DNA of 64,000 bases. It comes from Pseudocercospora fijiensis CIRAD86 (Eukaryota; Ascomycota; Dothideomycetes; Mycosphaerellales; Mycosphaerellaceae). Within the stretch, counting starts at the first letter, position 1, and the number at the start of each line of letters is the position of its first letter. Both the position numbers and the translations under genes were made by a program. Positions 1 to 12,663 of the stretch are shown here, piece after piece. Where the stretch lies: NCBI RefSeq assembly GCF_000340215.1, contig NW_006921539.1:3803118-3867117 (forward strand). Direction: 5' to 3'. Under the pieces are notes generated by a model. That model did no database searches. It was given only the letters and a program-made list of their open reading frames with translations, and had not been told where the DNA came from.

Positions 1-333
1 ATTCTGTGAGTTTCTTGAGCGCTGCGACTTCGCGATCGCAGCGGCCGCTGGTGTTGTCTGGGTTTCTGGAGGTGCGGAATTTTGGTCAGTCATCGTACAG
101 ACCGCGCATGGGGGGATTTTCTTTTTCTTCCTTTACTTCTGATGGAAAATCTTGACGATCACGTCGGCTTCTTGGTGTTTGCCATGACGGACGGAAACTG
201 ATTCGTTCTTGTCTTTGAATTTCCTCTCGAAGATCGCGTCGCCGAGTTCGATGCCGTATTGTTCGAGGGGGCCGAGAACGCGGAGGGATCCGACTTCGAG
301 GGCGAGGTCGGTGATTGTTGCCGTGGTTGCCAT
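1..333 (-). CDS. 5' part of an unidentified protein gene, cut by left edge
   Basis: Two exons can be read on the minus strand: 333-137, starting at the ATG at 333, and 65-1, which runs off the window. The intron 136-66 (71 nt) begins GTAAAG, ends CTCCAG and has a good branch-point-like TGACTGAC. Without splicing the frame stops after 66 codons. With splicing it stays open to the edge and gives a plausible acidic/basic helix (REVAALKKLTE). The segment DVIVKIF followed by that helix loosely resembles strand beta3 and helix C of a protein-kinase-like fold, but too little is present to claim it. The start region lies next to a 17-bp tandem repeat. Family not recognised. Confidence 0.45.
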
Positions 334-520
334 GGTCGGATGATGCTGAAGGGGCGAAAGGATGTGGTATTGGGCTTAGGATGCTGAGACTGTGCAGCGT
401 CGAGGGCTTGGGGATGAGTGGCTGCGCTCGAAGAGTGTAGACCGAGCGACCAGAAAAACTGGCTTGTCTGGGCCAAGCGATGCAGACAGCGATTCGCATC
501 GAACGGCGCGAGGTGTTGGC

Positions 521-622
521 AGCACGAAGGTGTCCTCAGTACGAAGGCGTCCTCAGTACGAATGTGTCCTCAGCCCGAAGGTGTCCTCCGTACGGCGGTG
601 TCCTCAGCACGAAGGTGTAGAT
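521..622. repeat. 17-bp tandem minisatellite, 6 copies
   Basis: Six head-to-tail copies of a 17-bp unit close to AGTACGAAGGTGTCCTC, with copies starting at 521, 538, 555, 572, 589 and 606. The last two are diverged. The array lies about 190 bp upstream of the minus-strand gene at the left edge. The copies are not RIP-mutated, probably because the unit is too short. Confidence 0.85.
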
Positions 623-1559
623 GTTAGGAGGTGGCACTCAAGGCTGTAGCCCGAGCGACCGGAGCAATCGGCCCGTAGTGGGTCATTCATCTCACGCTTC
701 ACGTGCGTCTTGGCACTCCGCTACGCTCGAGTCCGACGTCTTCGATTCACAACTCCGGAATAGAAGTACCGCGGATATTTCAAGACCTAGATATCTATGC
801 CCACGATCGCTATACACAGTGGGCCGACGCTCGATGGACTGTTCTGGACCCTAGACGCCGGCCTGGACAGCTATCGTATAGGTCCTAGAGACTCCATCTC
901 GATTCTCTAAGTAAACTTCGTGATTCTCCAAACCGGCCATTTTTCAAACGAAAGGCCCTTTCCCAACCCACTCGACAAATGTCGTCTTAGGAGGCTGGCC
1001 CCCTTTCCGGGTCGTGGAACGTCGCGCGTTCGAAGTCGATGATATAGCTACAAGACGCCTATTGGCATATCCCACTAAGAGAAGAGGACTTGACCTACCA
1101 CTTCTCCTCCTTAGGATTAAAAATCACATTCCCGGCATAATGACTCCAATTATCAACCCCTTTCGTATAAACCGTCCTACTACGAAAATCAGTCCATAAC
1201 GAAAATATCTCGAGTCTTTTCTCCGCTCCGGAGCAAACATCCCTCAACGCCTCCCTAAACGCCCTTCTCGCCGCTTTATACGACATTCGATTCTATACCG
1301 GCTATAAAGGTCGCGACCGTAGGTATCGAAGTGCTTGAATCTGATTGAAAGCAGCGGGAATGAAAGTTCGGTCTTTTCAGAGCCAGGCATTTCACACTCT
1401 TCGCTGGACCTCACAAGTAAGCAAGCTGCACTGGCCCTGAGACCATCCTTGTTACGATAGCCCGAACTTGGACAACAAAGAACACAAATAGACAATGGGA
1501 GAATGTTAGACCAAGCGCGTATTATAACGTTCAAAAGCAGCATGGAAATACATTTTCTT
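623..1559. other. Intergenic stretch, no gene seen
   Basis: About 0.94 kb between the minisatellite and the 3' end of the PKS gene. Only short overlapping frames without family signatures or splice support occur here. Base composition is intermediate, somewhat AT-richer after 1040. The PKS terminator should lie within 1200-1559, but no clear poly(A) signal could be assigned. Confidence 0.6.
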
Positions 1560-4500
1560 CTACCTCAGCAGTCTCGGATATGAGTGGCCCCCTGGCTCAT
1601 CCATCGTCTCAATCAACGCAGCTACCGCTGGATTCAGGCCCGCGGCGACAGCCTTATCAACCCATTCGCTCCAAGATACCACCGAATAGGGACTCGACCG
1701 ACCAGCCTGGAATGCCACTTGATTCAGCTCTGCCATGGGAATGACAATATCATTCACAAGGTTCCGATAAGTCGGTCCGTTCTGCACGCGTGGCGAATTG
1801 GAAAGGACATCAGAAACAATTCCATCGCAGCACGTCTTTGCGTAGACCAAGTCGAGACAACCTTTGTTGTGGTGAACGCGCGGCACGCTCTGGGTTTTGT
1901 GACAGTACTGAAGGAGAGCGTTGACCCAGTCGAGCCCTGCACGTTCCGTTGCAGCATCTTGGCCCTCGCGGACAATGGTTGAAGGCCGATGGATCCAGAC
2001 GGGTAAGCCATGGATGGTACCGACATTCTCCAACATGCGTTCGCACACCCATTTGCTGCACATGTAGCCTTGGGCGCCGTGCTTGGAGATTTCGTCCAGT
2101 TTCTGAGCACTTCCATTGACGGCCACCGCCGGGAATGGATTGAGATCGCTGGCCAGCGCGATTCCGGCAGAGGAAATGTAATGTAGCGGGATGTGCCGAG
2201 ATACGCAATTCCGGAGAATCGTCCGTGTGGACTGGACATTGACTTGATGGAGGGTCGCGTAACTCCTCATGTGCGAAGTGTCGGCGCCGTTGTGGATGAC
2301 GGCGTCCACTTTGGCGAAGATGTTGTGGATTTCAGTCTCGGCGAGACCGAAATTCGGCAGAGCGAGATCTCCTTCGTGATATTCGATTCTTCCATCGGTC
2401 GGCAACTGGGTCGAAGCTGTGCCCAAGCGATCGGAAAGTCGGCGAACCGCAATACAGATGATCTGACGGACCGAGTCACTTGCAAGGAGGGTTCCCAGTA
2501 AATGATGGCCCAGCAGGCCCGTAACACCCGTAAGGAGGATGACTTCAGGCTTCTTCCGTGGCGGAGTGGCGTCGAGATATGCGACTATCTCCTCTGGTGC
2601 ACGAGCCTCGTAGTCCCAATCAAAAACAATCGGCTCCTCCTTCCTGACTGACGACGACCAGTCTGATGCTGCAGTACTAACACTAGGGCGAGAGCTGTGC
2701 TCGGAGGATTCTGATGGCGTGTCACTACCAACTGCTGAGGCCTGGCTAGGCTTTCTGTCTTGGTCTGGGTGAAGAGAAGGAGTCATGGACGCTGGCAACT
2801 CCTGCATAGTTGACGTGACGAGATCGGAGATTCGCGTATCCGCAGACATGATTTGGAGCACTGGTATGCTGACATTGAACGTCTTCAAGATCCACGACCG
2901 AATGTCAACGGCAATGAGCGAGTCCAGGCCTAGCGCGTTGCTGGATGAAAGCATGATCTCATCGTCTGAAAGCTTTATGAACAGAGTCTTCCGCATTTGT
3001 GCGGCGAATGCCTGTTTGAGAACTTGGTGGACGTCTGGGCCTGTCTTGCAGGCCTCCAAACTCTCCCGAACAGACACTTCTACCGCTCCAGCAGCCTGGT
3101 TCCGGCCGTCGCCGGTAGTGGTGGGCAAGAGAAGACGGCAAAACTTGGGATCGTGCACCCATTTCGACTGTCCGGGATCTTGAAGTGACACCTCCTTGAG
3201 CCCCATGACCAGCTCGGGGGGAACGGAGGAGTCTTCGAAACCTGCCTCTAGGACTTCCGCAATCATTTGATGGACTTCCTCCTCACTTACGCGGATCATG
3301 TTCGTCATTGTCACGGTCAGATCCAGGCGTTCGATTGAGTTGGTCACATAGCCAACGCCAATAATGGCACCAACATGTGCCACACTTGCGCGAAGCCCTC
3401 TTGCACGTCGTGCATTAGCAACTCCAGCCATTCCCATGTTCGCAGCGGCGTAGTTGGCCTGGCCGGGATTTCCAATTATGGCATTGGTGGAAGAGAGGAC
3501 GATGAAGAAGTCGAGGTCCACGTCATGGAAAATGCGATCCAGATGAATCGAGCCAAGCACCTTGGGACGGATAACATCTTGAAGTTGATCGTATTCCATG
3601 TTGCGAATGGCCACGTCGCGCAGGACCATCGCGGCACTGACCACTCCAGAGATGGGAGGAAGTTCCTCTACAATCTCTTGGTGGACTTTTCGGAGAGCTG
3701 CCTCGTCGGTCACGTCGCTATTGCAGAAGCAGGAGACGTTAGTGCTCGTCCTGTCAAAGAAAGGATGCGACTGCAGACATACCAAGACTTGATGTTGATG
3801 TTCCTTCTGTGTTTTCGATGACTGTCAATCCAAAGCTCGTTGATTTTGGGATTGCGACTGGAAATCACCTGCAAGATAGAAGGGTAAGTGAATGTTTCGT
3901 AAGAGAAGAGTTTCCCAGTAGAATCATCGCTGGCTTACCATATTTCGAACACCGCAGGCGATCATCCAGTCGCAAATTGAGGTTCCGAGTGGACCTGATA
4001 GCCCACAGAGCCAGTACGTGCGGTCGGGCCTGAACAAGGGGACGACATCAAGCCTACAAAGCCGAGCTGGAGGACAAGTTGCGCTGGTCCAGTCTATGAC
4101 CTGAAGAGGTGCTAGGCTCGCCTTGGCCCCACGATCGCCGACGAGTTCGTTGAGATCAATGCTTGAATTCGATGCTCTTCCAGGCCTGGATGCAGAGACC
4201 TGCTTCCACGCCGTGTCCAAGTGGAGTTTCAAGGGTTCGACGAACTCGTGGCAGTCCACATCGCTTGCAGAAGAGGTGCGCAGAGTGTCCCAAGTCTCCT
4301 TGCGGCAGTACGCTGGAACGAGCGAGGCCAGCGTCACCGAAAGACGATTCTGATCAAGAGACAGGTCTGTGAGGTATGACACGTTTGTATCAACCACGCG
4401 ATCAACCTCGAGCCGTCCAGCGAACGGATGTAGTCGGACAGAAGGAGTTGCGTTGGTCTGTGGTATGCGTACAGCGGAAGTATCATCTGTCGTGAACACA

Positions 4501-7500
4501 ACATGAATACCATGCTGCCGTGCTCGTCCTGAAATTGCTATGGCGATATCAAGGGGCGAGTTGTGGACGATGATCCGTTGTCCAGAGCGCACAGGCTCGA
4601 GGATTGAGAGTGCTATCATCTGCACTGCGATCGAGTAGATGAGCTGAGAGCCTACGAGCTTCTGATTCTCGACCTCCACCAGAGACTGAGCCGAGACGCG
4701 GAGGACGGACCTCACAGAGGTTGTGAGAGAGATGAATTTTCTTCCTTCCGAGTCGACTCCCAAGACGAGTGATCGATACCCCCATGGCGTACGTATTGCA
4801 GAGAGAGTAGAATATTGCATACGAAGCTCGACAAGCTCGTGTCTGCAAAGGAATTAGCATGATTTTCCCACATGACTTGTACAAAGCGGCTTACTCTGAT
4901 TTCCCTCCTGTGTTGGCTAACTTGTCGAATCGTGACAACTGACGAAGGAAACATCCACTCGAGTTCTGCTCCAAGGCCACCTCCTGATCGCGCAGATCGG
5001 TTGGATACTCCACGACCCGTCTTGTAGAACTGAGTCGATTGTTAAGACGAGTTTGGTGTGCTAACCTGGGCACCAATTCGCGGCCTTGATCGTCAATGAT
5101 GATTTCTCTCTCAGAGATGTGAAGGATATGCTTCTTGTCGGTGGCTTCGAGCACTGTCTGATTAGTAAATACGACAAATGTCTCTGCGATGACGTGCGTG
5201 TCAAGCTGAGAAATGCTGTCAAAGTCCAGAAATTGTAGGCGAAGATCTGACTCCTCGTTGAGGGCGCCGCGTCCGAATCCAACAGTCATGTTGCTGTAGA
5301 TCTCGCTCTTCAAACGGCCGCAAGTCACCCACAGCATGGACTTGCTATCGACAAACAGCTTTTGGAACGATGCCCATCGATCAGGGGTCATCTCCTGAAA
5401 CACTGGTTGGTCCAAATCTGCCAAGCTGATGATGGCGATTCCAGGGTGGTCAACGTTGTCGTCGATTTCTTCGAGGGTCTTGCAATTCGAGACTCGAGCG
5501 CCTAGGCCGGTGAGAGTTTGTCGCAGTTCCTCTACCTTTTGGGCCACCAAATCGGTCTGTCCGCCAATGATAAGGACTTCTTCCACTTCCAGATTTTTGG
5601 GTGATGACAAGGGCGCCCGAATGATTGTCATCCGTTCATCCGTCGCTTGAGCTGCCATAGCTGTGATTCCAAATGGAACACCAAGATGCTCTGGATTCAT
5701 GGTCTCAATACCGCAGAAGCCGTTCTCACGTAAGACAACATCCCATTCTGCGGCAGAGATGAATGGTGAAAGCCGTCTTCCGTCCTGAATACCCTTCCAC
5801 CAGCCAGTAAGCATGCCGAATATAAAGGATCCGGAGTCACGCAGCCTGCCACCGGGATCACATTCGCCAATGAGCAGCCAGCCTCCTGGTCTTATCAGGC
5901 GACGCGCATTTCGCACAGTCTCACCAAGACTCGTAGTTGCATGTAGAACCTGACTTGCGATCACTACGTCGTACTGACCCTCGACGAAACCTTGCTCAAT
6001 TGGATCGATCTCGACATCGAAAGTCTTGAACGATACGCGATCCTTCAAGAGAGCAAATTGTTCCATTGCATGATCCCCAAAGCTTGCGGAAATATCAGTG
6101 AAGGTGTAGTCGTCAAAGGATGGTCCGATCGCAGCGAGAATGTCCTTGGTCGCACTTCCGGTGCCGGCACCGATTTCCAAGAGGCGAAGATGTGGATTTC
6201 GGTCCGTGATTTGCTTGAGTATCGCAGCTAACCACAACGTTGCTTGCCGTAGTCCGGCGCCATATCTGTAGAAGTCGTCCAGAAGTCCAGAGAGGCGTAG
6301 CTCCTCGAGCATATCCGCCTCTCCGCGGAATACTCGAGACATGGTTTCGCCGACAAGGAGGTGTAACTTCACATCCGCAGATCCCTCCGCATCAGGCCTA
6401 TGTCATCTGTCAACTTGAAACCACTACGCAAGAGCCGTTAGTTCTACTGACCCCAATTTGTGTATTGCTGCTTGGATATCTTCTTTAGTATCTTGCATCC
6501 ATTCCACAGGCCGGAGCTCGTTTGTGAGATGCTGGCAAAAGTCGAGATAGTACTTGATGTTACCCGCTTCCACGCGCGCCGGCAAATCAGATGGAACTTC
6601 GCGGTCGAACTTGGCGGCGTAGAAGTACACAATTCGGCGTAACGTCTGCATGAGATCTTCGACTTCCCGAGTGACTTCCAGTCCCTCGGCAGCTGCCATG
6701 CCATCGAGCTTTGTAGGGACATAATCGATGCCATAGTAGATCTTGCGCTCGTCGAGGGAATCACCGACAGGTTTCAGTACCACGTTGTCGATTTGTATGG
6801 CGGTGTGCTCGGGTTCTTGATCTCCTATGAAGAGACTTGCACTGCCCGTAAACCCTGTGGTCGGAGTTAAGGGGTCAGACTGATGCCAAACGGCATCCAC
6901 ACCGAAGCTGTGCTTGATCTCATCGACCTTCTGAGATGACTTCGATGCGGCGGGATTTATCCGAATGGTGTCAATTCTGGTTGGGAGATGAAGATGTCGA
7001 ATCTGCTCATCGCCAGGATAGCTGCACGCAAGATGCACAGCTTGGAAGGCCGCGTCAAGGTCGGCCGGATGTACCAGCAGGGCCTCGCAGCCAAGAGTCC
7101 GCTCTGCGGCTTTCCCTACGCAGCGAGAAAAGCCCAGTCTTCGGTGGAGCTCGGTCAACGAGCGAAATGAGCCGGAAAAGTTGTATTCCAGCTTCTCAAG
7201 GTAATCATACATCCGTTGTGGTCTCACCTCGACCATATGCGGCGGTTCTGGCCGCCTCGCCGGGAGTAGTGATGAGCACGGCTGGCCAAGTTGAACATTG
7301 ACCGTGCAGGTAGCCACAATGGACAAACTTGTGCCACCCAGTGCGGCCGAGTAGGTGTAGTTTGCTGCCGTTATTGCCTGACCATCCTTGACGCGGCTGA
7401 TCTGCGTGAGTTCGATCAACACTTCGATGTCATCTTCTTCGTTTTGAAATGGAATCGCTTCATGGATGACAAACTGCTCAAGGGTCACAAGCTGAGCGAT

Positions 7501-10500
7501 CTCGTCACCATTCGCCAACCACCTAGCAGCCTCTATAGCCGATGAGATGTAGCCAGCGGCAGGGAACACGATTTGTCCCTGGACAGCGTGCCCTCCTAGC
7601 CACGGCATCTCGCTTGGCTTCAGGCTGTGCTTCCATCGCAGAGCGTGAGGGCCGGACTCCGCTGTCATATGGCCTAAGAGAGGGTGTACAGGCTCGGATC
7701 GACTGCGCAGATGTTTTGATCGTCGTGATTCACTCCAATACCGTGTCTCGTCGTTCCACTGATAACACGGCAGTCCTTTAAGAAGCTTGAAAGGGACGTC
7801 GACACTTGACATCATCCTTTCGAAGAGATCGAGGTCGATATCACCTCTGCCGAGGTGAGACCACAAGGATCCAAGAGCCGTCGAGAAGCTGGAAGTTGCG
7901 CCAGATCCACGCTCAAGAGTCCCGATGTATGGCACAGGCTTGGAAAGGACGTCTTGCATGACTTGCACCGCAGGACCTCGCAAGGCTGGATGTGGTCCAA
8001 CTTCAAGTGCCACGTCGAAGGCGGTGAAGGAAGATTGCAAGGCTGCGGAGAGGGCAGCTTCGAACATGACGGGTTTAACAAGGTTCTCAAGCCAGTATTC
8101 GCCAGACAAAGGGAACAAATCATTCACCAGCATCCCAGGATAGACACTTGAGTACCACTGACACTGGCGCGACCCAGAGTCTGAGCCAGACGCAGCAGCT
8201 GAGATCCTGGCCCGCTTCATGCCTTGGGCGTAGGGCTCCGCGGAAGCCTGCATATGAGCGGAGTGGTATGCTCGGTCCACTCGCAATCGTCGGTGGAATT
8301 TCTGCTCATCTTCCATGACGACGACAAGTTCCTCTATCGCGTCTGAGTCTCCGGAGATAGTGACGCTGGATGAAGAGTTCACAGCAGCCACGGAGATGCG
8401 ACCTTGGAAAGTGTCGTCTCTGCATATTTCGAGGGCGTCGTCCATAGAGGTTCCAACCGCCAACATGGCACCAGAGACATTCCCATTCGGGCTCTTAGAA
8501 TATTCACAGGCCATGCCACGGTAGTAAGCGATACAGATCGCATCCCTTGCCGAGAGGAACTTCGCGGCATAGGCTGCAGCTATCTCGCCACTACTATGGC
8601 CGACGACAACGTCGAAATGGATGCCAGCAGCACCCAAGAGGTCTACGAGCATGATCTGAACTGCAGTGGTGAGTGGCTGCGATACGCCGACCTCCAAAGT
8701 ACGGGATTCATCTGCCGCTGCCAGGAGTTTACCCTCGAGAGACCACGAAGGACGATCTTGTTGAGGCAGGTCTTGCAGCATGGAGTCGAGTTTTTGGATG
8801 ATTTTCCGCGCCAATTCAGAGTCTCGAATAAGCTCAGCACCCATTCCAGCGTACTGTGCGCCTTGTCCAGTAAAGATCCCAAGGATCTTGCCGCTTCCGT
8901 TGCCTATCTTTGGAATCGTGCGGGTGATTCTGGTGAAAGCCGCGTCACTTGACCCTGAAGACATTTCAACCAGTTTCTGCCTGAGTATCTCGCAAGACGT
9001 AGCGGGTATTGCCAGCCGGTATTGCAAGAGGGATCGTCTTTGGCGTAAAGTGTATGCCAAATCGCGAGCATTGCAATCTTCATGCTCTTCCAAATACGTG
9101 ATGTATGCCTTGATGTTGTTTCGCAGGGCCACTTCCGAAGATGCTGAGAAGACAAAGGGGCCGTACACAATGTGGTTGTCGTTGGCATCCTGTGAGCTGG
9201 TCGCAGACTCAGATTCATAGCTCTCGATGATGGCATGAGCATTGCTTCCGCCGAAACCAAAGCTGTTAACACTTGCACGTCGTGCTTGGCCAGGAGGCAA
9301 CGGTGGCCAGGGAACGACGCTGCATGGGATCGCCAGGTGTTTGTAGAAGGGCTCAATTGAAGGGTTGAGCTCATTGAAGTGAAGATTCGGAGGAATGCAG
9401 GAGTTTTGAATGGCTAGCATTGCTTTCAGCAGTCCTGCTAGCCCGGCGGCGCCTTCGGTATGACCCAGGACGGTCTTGATTGATCCCACGTGGAGAGGAT
9501 GATCAACTTCAGCGGTCGCCGCGGTCATTGCAGAAGGTGCAACAAACGCGGTGTAGATTGCCTCAGCCTCTACTGGATCTGGAATCGAGTTGTCAGTAAC
9601 GGTCTGAGACCAAATTTGGAGACTGTAGGCACTCGCCAGATGTGACATACCTCCTGCTGGGGTTCCAGTTCCATGAGCTTCGAAATACTGTGGTCGATCA
9701 TGAGGGCAACGCAAGTCCAGTCCGGCCTTGGCATAAGTACTGTGAATGAGATCCCTCTGCGACGATGGACTTGGCATGGTGAGACCTGCAATCACGAACA
9801 GCGTCGTCAACCTCTTTCTGATGTTCAGGATATCACAAATCAAGTCACTCACCCGCGGTGTGTCCATCCTGGTTCAAGCCAGTCTCCCGTATGACGCATT
9901 CGATATGATCATTGGCCTCTAGTGCAGCGCTCAAAGGCTTCAACACCAAGGCAGCAAGGCCCTCTCCCCTGGCATAGCCATTGGCATCCTAGGAAAAATA
10001 TCAGCATTCTTGTCGATCAAGAGACAGAGCTTGGAAAAGATTGCAGGTGCACTTGCCTTGTCCCACATACGGCTCAGGCCGTCAGGTGAGAGCATATTAA
10101 CAGTGCTCTCGATGATGAAGCTTTCCGGTCCAAAAATCAAGTTAGATCCGCAAACAACTGCCATGCCCGAGTCCCGTGACCTTAGTGTCTGGACTGCATT
10201 GTGAAGCGCCACTAGCGAAGACGAGCATGCCGTATCGATCGTCATGGAAGCGCCCTTCCAATTGAAGAAGTAAGATATGCGGTTCGATAATATGGCACGA
10301 GAGGTCCCCACAGCGGCATAAGTTGGAAGGTGATCAAGGTCGCGAAGGCTCATAGCATCGTAGTCGGCAGTCATGGAACCTGCGTAGACACACGTGTCGC
10401 TTCCAGACAGTTCCTCCATTGTCATGCCGGCAGACTCGATGGCTTCGTATACCGTCTCAAGAATCAGACGCTGCTGCGGATCCATCGCGTTGGCCTCCAT

Positions 10501-10752
10501 GGCATTGATGCCGAAAAATTCAGCATCGAACCTGGCAATGTCTTGGGCCAGGAGATATGAATGTTTCACGTTGGCGTGACCATGATAGGCATGATCTGGG
10601 TGATAGAAGGCTTCAACGTTGAAGCGCTCTGGAGGTATCTCTTGGCGCAGGTCTTGTGGGTTCTTGAGCAATTGCCAAAGTTTTGCGGGTGAGTCAGTGT
10701 CCCCTGAGAAACGGCAGGCACTCCCAACGATGGCAATGGGTTCTGAAGACAT
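1560..10752 (-). CDS. Highly reducing PKS with C-terminal reductase (KS-AT-DH-MT-KR-ACP-R)
   Basis: Eight exons join in frame: 10752-10057, 9988-9853, 9785-9651, 9578-6452, 6397-4895, 4842-3939, 3868-3783, 3717-1560, giving 8745 nt and 2914 residues. All active sites look intact: KS Cys176 (DTACSSS), His315 (HGTGTPAGD), His362; AT Ser651 (GHSSG); DH His986 and Asp1164; C-methyltransferase SAM motif [11 protein letters not shown] near 1438-1448; KR nucleotide motif LSGPLG near 2147-2152 and Tyr2285 (GQANYAAAN); ACP Ser2462 (GLDSL); thioester reductase with GVTGLLG near 2593 and YMCSK at 2747-2751. No enoyl reductase domain is found between MT and KR. This is the layout of PKS-NRPS-derived enzymes that kept the R domain but lost the NRPS, as in Bet1 of betaenone synthesis. 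The first intron is GC-AG. Product is inferred: a methylated, reductively released decalin-type polyketide. Confidence 0.93.
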
Positions 10753-12663
10753 GGGGGCGTCCTGGCTGCTTGTTCCTTTCCTAGAGCTTTTGGATGACTT
10801 GGCTATCTTCTCGGAGAATGGCGACTACGAGTACTTCGAGAACTGACGAATGGTTTGCGCGACGTTAGTGGATTTCATCTTGACAAATCCCATTCTTCCT
10901 TCCTGGCGGAGAACGAGGTTTTGTAGCTCCGGATCCCACACGGTTGACAGTAAGCCAATCTTGGATCTGGCGTCGCTACCTCCAGTCATTCGGCACTTCG
11001 TCATGCCTCAAGATCGTTGATCCGCGGGAATCTTGCAGATCTAGCAAGCATGTTGATTTAGTTTGGAGTAAGTTCATGGCTTGTCCAGCCATTCTCCGCC
11101 CATGCAGTCCGTACCTATCTAGTGATAGTGTAGGTCAAAATCAGAATGGAGCCTTGCACAATCCGGGTTAACTTATCCATAATCGAGACCGATTACACAT
11201 GAGACAAGTGGATCTTCTAAAGACTCCGGTCCAGAGACCTATACGTCAGTGCCTTGTGTTCTTTATGTCTCCAATTCTCCAGAAGGGCAATGTCTAGGCC
11301 GGGATTTATTAGAGCCGTGTAAGACACCTCTTGATAAGGCAAGTAGGCGCCAAAAGCTGTCTTGCCCAGGGTCGACGACTGGTCGACAATTTCAGCCCGT
11401 GGTGTTCAACGCCGGGAGATGGGATGTTTGTTGCTTGAAATGATCGTACGTCGCCGCGCCGAAGTTGACCGCAAAGAGAAGCGCTACTCGCCTCACAGGT
11501 CAGGATGTCAGCTACCACCTCTACAGCATGACAAGAACTTACAGGGAAAACAGACAGCAGTACAGCGCCGAGCGTGGGAGCTCGCAATGCATGTCGAACC
11601 GGGCAATATGCAACTTTGTCTCAAACCTGCCTATTTGATATTGTTACAAGCAAGCGACCATGTCGACATCCTGAGTGCTATCTGAAGTCCCGTAAGGGCG
11701 TCCGTGCATCGGTTGCACTAAGAACGGAGTGTGCAAACTTGTACGGACTCCGTGAGCTGAGAATAATACCTACTCCGTGGGGTACGGAACTGTCGCGTCG
11801 TAACCATCGTGGTCACCGTTGCTGCACGCAACCTCGCTATTGCGCCATATGCGGAGGTTATAATACGAGACACTTCCGTAGACGCCTCGGGATGGAACGA
11901 AAGGCACGAAAGCCTTTCTTAATTCTAGCTAAATATTTACGACCTCTTAGTAACGATTATAATTGAGAGCGAGGTATTTTTAGACGCTGCTATTATACTA
12001 AAAGCTTTTGGACATTTGTTAATTTCTCTGTAAATGATGACTAATAGCTAATAGTTAGGCTAATAGGAGATACTACTAAGAACTAGTTATCGAAAATCTA
12101 ATATAATAAATTGCTAAATTCTTTATTAGATATTAAATAAATCTCGTACACTAATATTAATAATATCAATTTAGGAAAAAGTTTTAAAAATTTAAATATA
12201 TTTTATATTTAATACTAGCCTCTAGTATATAGACTGCTAATTTCTAATATATATAATATTTTTTTAGTATTTTTAAACTTAAAGCAAGTACTTATAAAAG
12301 CTTATAACTAAACTTTAAACTAACTACTAAGGAGTAGAACTTAATAATAGTTATAGATTTTAATAAAGTTAGTACTAGTATAGGTATAGACCTAGTACTA
12401 TTTGTAATACAGTAATCTAATAGCAATTCTATATATTATATGCTAGCTAGACTTGGAAATCTAAAATTTTCGAAATTCGAAACTTCTCGATAAGATTTAT
12501 AATAGACATTGCAAGCTGCTAGACTTGGAACGCTTCCTAGGTAATCTTAAGGGGAGGGCGCAAGCAATGTGCCCCTACCGTGCCCTTCACGCTATAGAAT
12601 AGAGGCCGGTGCTTCTCCTGCTCTCCTGAATGTCAACATCCTCTCTCGCGATTCGTCTTAGCC
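10753..12663. promoter_or_regulatory. Divergent upstream region between PKS and enoyl reductase genes
   Basis: The two starts face away from each other across 1.9 kb, so both promoters lie here and co-regulation is plausible (inference). The PKS-proximal 1.2 kb has normal composition. About 11930-12530 is AT-rich with very few CpA/TpG dinucleotides, as in RIPped DNA. A TATA-like CTATAGAATAG lies about 70 bp before the reductase start, followed by a pyrimidine-rich leader. No Zn2Cys6 regulator gene or convincing paired-triplet CGG site was found. The largest frame (about 11574-11966) has no family signature. Confidence 0.5.
11930..12530. repeat. AT-rich RIPped island in the PKS/ER intergenic region
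   Basis: About 600 bp that is strongly AT-rich, with stop codons in all frames and a visible shortage of CA and TG dinucleotides. It has sharp borders with normal-composition DNA on both sides. It looks like the remnant of a repeat inactivated by RIP. No terminal repeats or coding motifs survive, so the element type cannot be named. Confidence 0.55.

Noticed and set aside
4843..6397. An active enoyl reductase domain in the PKS between MT and KR
   Set aside because: No ER nucleotide-binding glycine motif is seen there; the sequence fits the structural pseudo-KR region, which agrees with the presence of a trans-ER gene.
11574..11966. 130-codon frame in the PKS/ER intergenic region with several Cys/His, considered as a regulator relic
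   Set aside because: The Cys spacing does not match Zn2Cys6, C2H2 or GATA fingers, and no splice support or homologous signature is visible.
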